DNA from: Abiotrophia defectiva_A
GTDB taxonomy: Bacteria > Bacillota > Bacilli > Lactobacillales > Aerococcaceae
Assembly (NCBI GenBank): GCA_963546405.1
Contig: CAUUNL010000023.1
Location: 1 to 25,114, forward strand
Direction: 5' to 3'
Length of the DNA stretch: 25,114 nt
A model generated the notes under the pieces. That model saw only the letters and a program-made list of their open reading frames with translations. It was not told the origin of the DNA and did no database searches. This document shows, one piece after another, positions 22,346-25,114 of this stretch. Each line of letters begins with the position of its first letter. Within the stretch, counting starts at the first letter, position 1. The translations under genes were made by a program, and so were the position numbers.

Positions 22346-23284
22346 TCAGACTCCATCATACTGTGACAGGCACTGATAAACGGTGGCGTAATCATTTTGG
22401 TAGCAGGCGTGGTGACCTTTATGGAGTGGGTGGAAGTATTGAGCTAGTTGGCGTTGCAGGGTGCGGTCCAATTGCTTGGTTCCCATATAGTTGGAAATTG
22501 CCGAGCGACTCAGCGGTAGGTCATGATTTAACAAGGCCCACTCACAGATGCTACGAAAACAGGCGGCCGCCTTATCTTCCCCAAACCCACAATGCGGGCA
22601 GGAGACCTTATAACGACTGCAGGTCATGCCCAGCCGCAAACAACGGGGACAGCCAATGCCACTTAGCAAAGTTTGGCGCTCAATGGAAGTCAGTTGACGC
22701 GGCCGATAGGGGCTGGCATGCTGGAGCGGCACCAGCAAATCCAAGAGCAGCTGCTGGCGCCGACTGCAAGGCTGACCTGCCAACTGGTCCGCCAGCCCCT
22801 GAAGCCAGGTCAGTGCCTGCGGCCACAGCATATATTGACCCGCATCTAACCCCTCGACCTGCAAATGATCCTGACTAAAAATCATCTTGGGCACTAGCTG
22901 GCAGTCTAATTGCTGGCTCCTTAGAAATTGCTGCAACAGGCTCTGAGCTCGGGCCACTTGCCCTAGCAAGTCATGTTGATAAGGCCGCCCGTTGAGTCTG
23001 GAGGCAAATCCCTGATAGAGGAACTGCCCGCCATAATGTTTGACTTCTATTAAATAGAGCCCCTGGGGCACTAGCAAAAGCCCGTCGATTTGCGTGCCCT
23101 TTCCCAGGGGGATCCATAAATCAGTCAGGTAAAAGGCAGCCAGCCCCAAATCTTGAATCACCTGGGCGACCCGCGCCTCACCCTCTAAGCCAGTCAGAAG
23201 GCGCAGGTAGTTTGCCTCGTCCTCCTGGGATAGGTGGCCTCTTTGCTTGACCAGCTGATAAAATCTTGCCTCTTGATGGTACAT
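22346..23284 (-). CDS. NERD-domain protein with zinc ribbon
   Basis: The 312-residue protein has a nuclease-related (NERD) domain at about residues 33-130: GLEGEARVAQVIQDLG, then GKGTQIDGLLLVPQGLYLIEVKHYGG, giving a PD-(D/E)xK-like set Asp67, Glu80, Lys82. A zinc ribbon follows (CPRC 212-215, CPHC 229-232) and then a helical, probably DNA-binding C-terminal part with PLSRSAISNYMGTKQLDR. This suggests a DNA-processing or nucleic-acid-binding role, but NERD proteins are poorly characterised. AAGGAGGA is 6 bp before the ATG. The 3' end abuts the hairpin repeats, and no partner gene is adjacent on this strand. Confidence 0.82.
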   Translation of the reverse strand: MYHQEARFYQLVKQRGHLSQEDEANYLRLLTGLEGEARVAQVIQDLGLAAFYLTDLWIPLGKGTQIDGLLLVPQGLYLIEVKHYGGQFLYQGFASRLNGRPYQHDLLGQVARAQSLLQQFLRSQQLDCQLVPKMIFSQDHLQVEGLDAGQYMLWPQALTWLQGLADQLAGQPCSRRQQLLLDLLVPLQHASPYRPRQLTSIERQTLLSGIGCPRCLRLGMTCSRYKVSCPHCGFGEDKAAACFRSICEWALLNHDLPLSRSAISNYMGTKQLDRTLQRQLAQYFHPLHKGHHACYQNDYATVYQCLSQYDGV

Positions 23285-23393
23285 GGCACTTCCTCCTTCT
23301 TATATAAATCCCCAAAAGGCTCCTCCTCGCACCAAATCCAGACCTAAAAGTTTGATGAGAAGGCTGGGTCTTTTGCTTTTAAGTCTTTTCCAT

Positions 23394-23399
23394 TATAAT
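23394..23399 (+). promoter_or_regulatory. -10 box of the methyltransferase-phosphatase gene
   Basis: A perfect TATAAT lies 35 bp before the start codon. The -35 is weak (TTGCTT at 23373-23378, spacer only 15 bp). Confidence 0.5.
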
Positions 23400-23434
23400 A
23401 GACAGTGAATAAGTCAGGAGAAGGAGACAGGACT

Positions 23435-25114
23435 ATGTTGAATGAGATGATGCACCGGCCAGTGGTCATGCAGAAAATAATCGACTTGATGCGGGAGGGG
23501 CAACTGCCTTTTGAAGGGGTAGTAGGTCAGTTGGAGGCCTTTGCTAATGCCAATGGGATTCCGGTGGTCCCTCACGAGACCGCCAAGTTCTTGGACTTTT
23601 TCTGTGCCACGACCCAACCTCAACAAATCCTGGAAATCGGGACCGCCATTGGCTTTTCGGCTAGTCTCATGGCCCAACACCTCGCATCTGACGGTCACTT
23701 AACCACGATTGACCGCTACGCCCTCATGTTTGAACGGGCTAAGTCTAACTTTGAACAGGCTGGTTTAGCGGATAAGGTAACAGTCCTAGAAGGGGACGCG
23801 GCCGATATTTTGCCAACCTTACCGGCTAATCACTATGACCTGATTTTTATGGATAGCGCCAAGGCCAAATACTTGGAGTTCTATCCCTACTGCATGCGCC
23901 TACTTAAGATGGGGGGCGTCCTGCTCATTGATGATGTCCTGCAAGCGGGCACCATTATGGATCCACTAGACACCCGGCCTAAGCGAGTGCGCAAGATTCA
24001 TCGCAAGCTCAATGAACTCTTCCAAGCTGTCTTGACCGATCAAGACCAACGGGCCTGCCTCCTGCCTTTAGGCGATGGACTGCTCATGGTCCGCAAGGAA
24101 AAGGAAATAGAGGTGGAAGACTTCCTCGCCACCCAATGGGACAAGACCTGGTGCCAACAAGTATCAGCCAAAGCTGAGACCAAACGCCAAGAGGCGGCGC
24201 CTGCCCTTAACGAGTTCCAACAAATGGCTGCCGAACAAATGGAAGACAGCAAGGAATCTGGCCAAGAACTGGCTCAGGATATTGGCTTAATTGCCATTGA
24301 CCTAGATGGCACCCTGCTGACCAACCAAAAAACCATTAGTGACACCAACGTCGCTACCCTGGCTCGAGCGCACCAAGCCGGCATTAAGATTGTTATCTGT
24401 ACTGGCCGGACCCTACCAGGGGTGGACTTCTATGTGACGGAGCTGCCTTTCTTAACTGAGTCGGACTTTATGATTCTACAAAATGGGGCACAAACTTTGA
24501 CATCCCAGGCGCCTTTCCAGTCAGTCTTCCAACGCTTCTTGACCCAAGCAGCGCGACAACGGGCGCTGGAACTAGTGGCGCCACTCAGAAAGCAAGGGGC
24601 CCAGCTGGTGGCCTTTGACCGCGACAATCTCTACCTAGTAGGGGATCCGACACCTAATGCCTTGGTAGCTCGCGACGCCCAGTTTCTTAAAACAGACGTG
24701 ACCCCAATTTCCCAAGCAGACTTCCTAGCCAATAGCCAGCTCAATAAGGCCATGATTCTGGCACCAGAAGCGGTGCTAGATGCTTGGATTCCGACCATTG
24801 AGCCAGCCGACTGGCAGGCCCTGTCCATGGTACGGAGCCAGAAGGTTATCCTAGAATTTCTACCAGTAGGTGTTTCTAAGGCCAGTGGCCTTGACCAACT
24901 GACCCGCCACTTAGGCCTGCGTCCTGAGCAAGTCATGGCTCTAGGCGATGCGGCTAATGATGCTGAGATGTTAGATTTTGCCGGCTGTGCGGTAGCCATG
25001 GGCAATGCCTCGGACGACCTCAAAGCCAAGGCTGACTTTGTGACTTTAACCAATGAAGAAGACGGCGTTTCACATGCTATTGAGACCCTAATATTACAAA
25101 AGAAACAAAATCAT
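23435..25114 (+). CDS. Fusion: TrmR/YrrM-like O-methyltransferase plus Cof-type HAD phosphatase (partial)
   Basis: One frame runs uninterrupted for 560 codons to the window edge. Residues 1-221 are a class I, cation-dependent O-methyltransferase: SAM loop ILEIGTAIGFSASLMA (65-80), TIDRYALMFERA, and metal-binding FMDSAK (Asp140) and LIDDV (166-167). This group includes YrrM/TrmR, which methylates 5-hydroxyuridine in tRNA. A charged linker (about 222-283, rich in Glu, Gln and Lys) leads to a Cof-type HAD-IIB phosphatase: DLDGTLL with nucleophile Asp289 and Asp291, CTGRT, and MALGDAANDAEML. HAD-IIB enzymes dephosphorylate small sugar or cofactor phosphates. AAGGAGA is 7 bp before the ATG. Both catalytic halves look intact; the stop codon should be just outside the window. 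Confidence 0.88.
   Translation, partial: MLNEMMHRPVVMQKIIDLMREGQLPFEGVVGQLEAFANANGIPVVPHETAKFLDFFCATTQPQQILEIGTAIGFSASLMAQHLASDGHLTTIDRYALMFERAKSNFEQAGLADKVTVLEGDAADILPTLPANHYDLIFMDSAKAKYLEFYPYCMRLLKMGGVLLIDDVLQAGTIMDPLDTRPKRVRKIHRKLNELFQAVLTDQDQRACLLPLGDGLLMVRKEKEIEVEDFLATQWDKTWCQQVSAKAETKRQEAAPALNEFQQMAAEQMEDSKESGQELAQDIGLIAIDLDGTLLTNQKTISDTNVATLARAHQAGIKIVICTGRTLPGVDFYVTELPFLTESDFMILQNGAQTLTSQAPFQSVFQRFLTQAARQRALELVAPLRKQGAQLVAFDRDNLYLVGDPTPNALVARDAQFLKTDVTPISQADFLANSQLNKAMILAPEAVLDAWIPTIEPADWQALSMVRSQKVILEFLPVGVSKASGLDQLTRHLGLRPEQVMALGDAANDAEMLDFAGCAVAMGNASDDLKAKADFVTLTNEEDGVSHAIETLILQKKQNH

Noticed and set aside
22043..22395. Open frames across the repeat region on both strands
   Set aside because: They arise from the stop-poor GC-rich repeats, lack ribosome sites and translate to Arg/Pro-rich repetitive sequence.
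22363..22878. 171-codon open frame on the plus strand
   Set aside because: It is antisense to the well-supported NERD gene and has no domain-like features.
23341..23380. Terminator GACC...GGTC followed by TTTTGCTTTT
   Set aside because: Only about five pairs with a long loop, and it lies between divergent genes where no plus-strand transcript needs ending.
24040..25053. Minus-strand open frames opposite the methyltransferase-phosphatase fusion
   Set aside because: Low-complexity Ser/Arg-rich translations opposite intact HAD motifs.

Overview
The window looks like chromosomal DNA of a low-to-mid-GC Gram-positive coccus of the Lactobacillales. Shine-Dalgarno sequences are strong (AAGGAGG type), -10 boxes are TATAAT-like with frequent TGn extensions, and the genes include Rex, PTS components, MurQ/MurP/MupG and a yybP-ykoY-type leader before a P-type ATPase. 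By eye the base composition is near 50% G+C, which would suit an Abiotrophia-like Aerococcaceae member better than Streptococcus or Staphylococcus; this placement is an inference. I saw no rRNA, tRNA, insertion sequence, phage gene or CRISPR array.

Layout. 1-1837: the 3' end of homoserine kinase, a bidirectional terminator, then a minus-strand pair (a small membrane protein and a YeiH-type putative sulfate exporter). 1985-5677: a nitroreductase, a secreted tannase-like esterase and a secreted protein of unknown function, all on the plus strand. 5713-8391 (minus): a two-component system closely resembling staphylococcal SaeRS, including the very short extracytoplasmic loop of the kinase. It is preceded by a secreted protein with two DM13 domains, the fold I recall for staphylococcal SaeP. 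Upstream of that gene are four TTAA-type boxes spaced exactly 11 bp apart, close to the GTTAA-N6-GTTAA SaeR site. 8592-11416: a tandem array of five paralogous two-TM proteins with a YcxB/PH-like C-terminal domain; the first three each have a near-identical promoter, and the last two are translationally coupled to the third.

11622-13972: a cytosolic Cys-type sulfatase with its own formylglycine-generating enzyme. 14144-17528: a MurNAc/peptidoglycan-salvage operon (murQ, a murP-type EIIBC, mupG) with palindromic operator-like sites in its promoter. 17840-18502: rex. 18552-18962 (minus): a MutT-type Nudix hydrolase. 19086-21965: a Mn2+-riboswitch-like leader with an overlapping terminator, then a Ca2+/Mn2+-type P-ATPase. 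22035-22345: GC-rich tandem repeats of about 103 bp carrying long palindromes. 22346-23284 (minus): a NERD-domain protein with a zinc ribbon. 23435 to the end: an in-frame fusion of a TrmR/YrrM-like O-methyltransferase with a Cof-type HAD phosphatase, still open at the window edge.

The most interesting candidates are the SaeRS/SaeP-like locus with its periodic operator, the five-gene paralog array, the methyltransferase-phosphatase fusion and the hairpin repeats.
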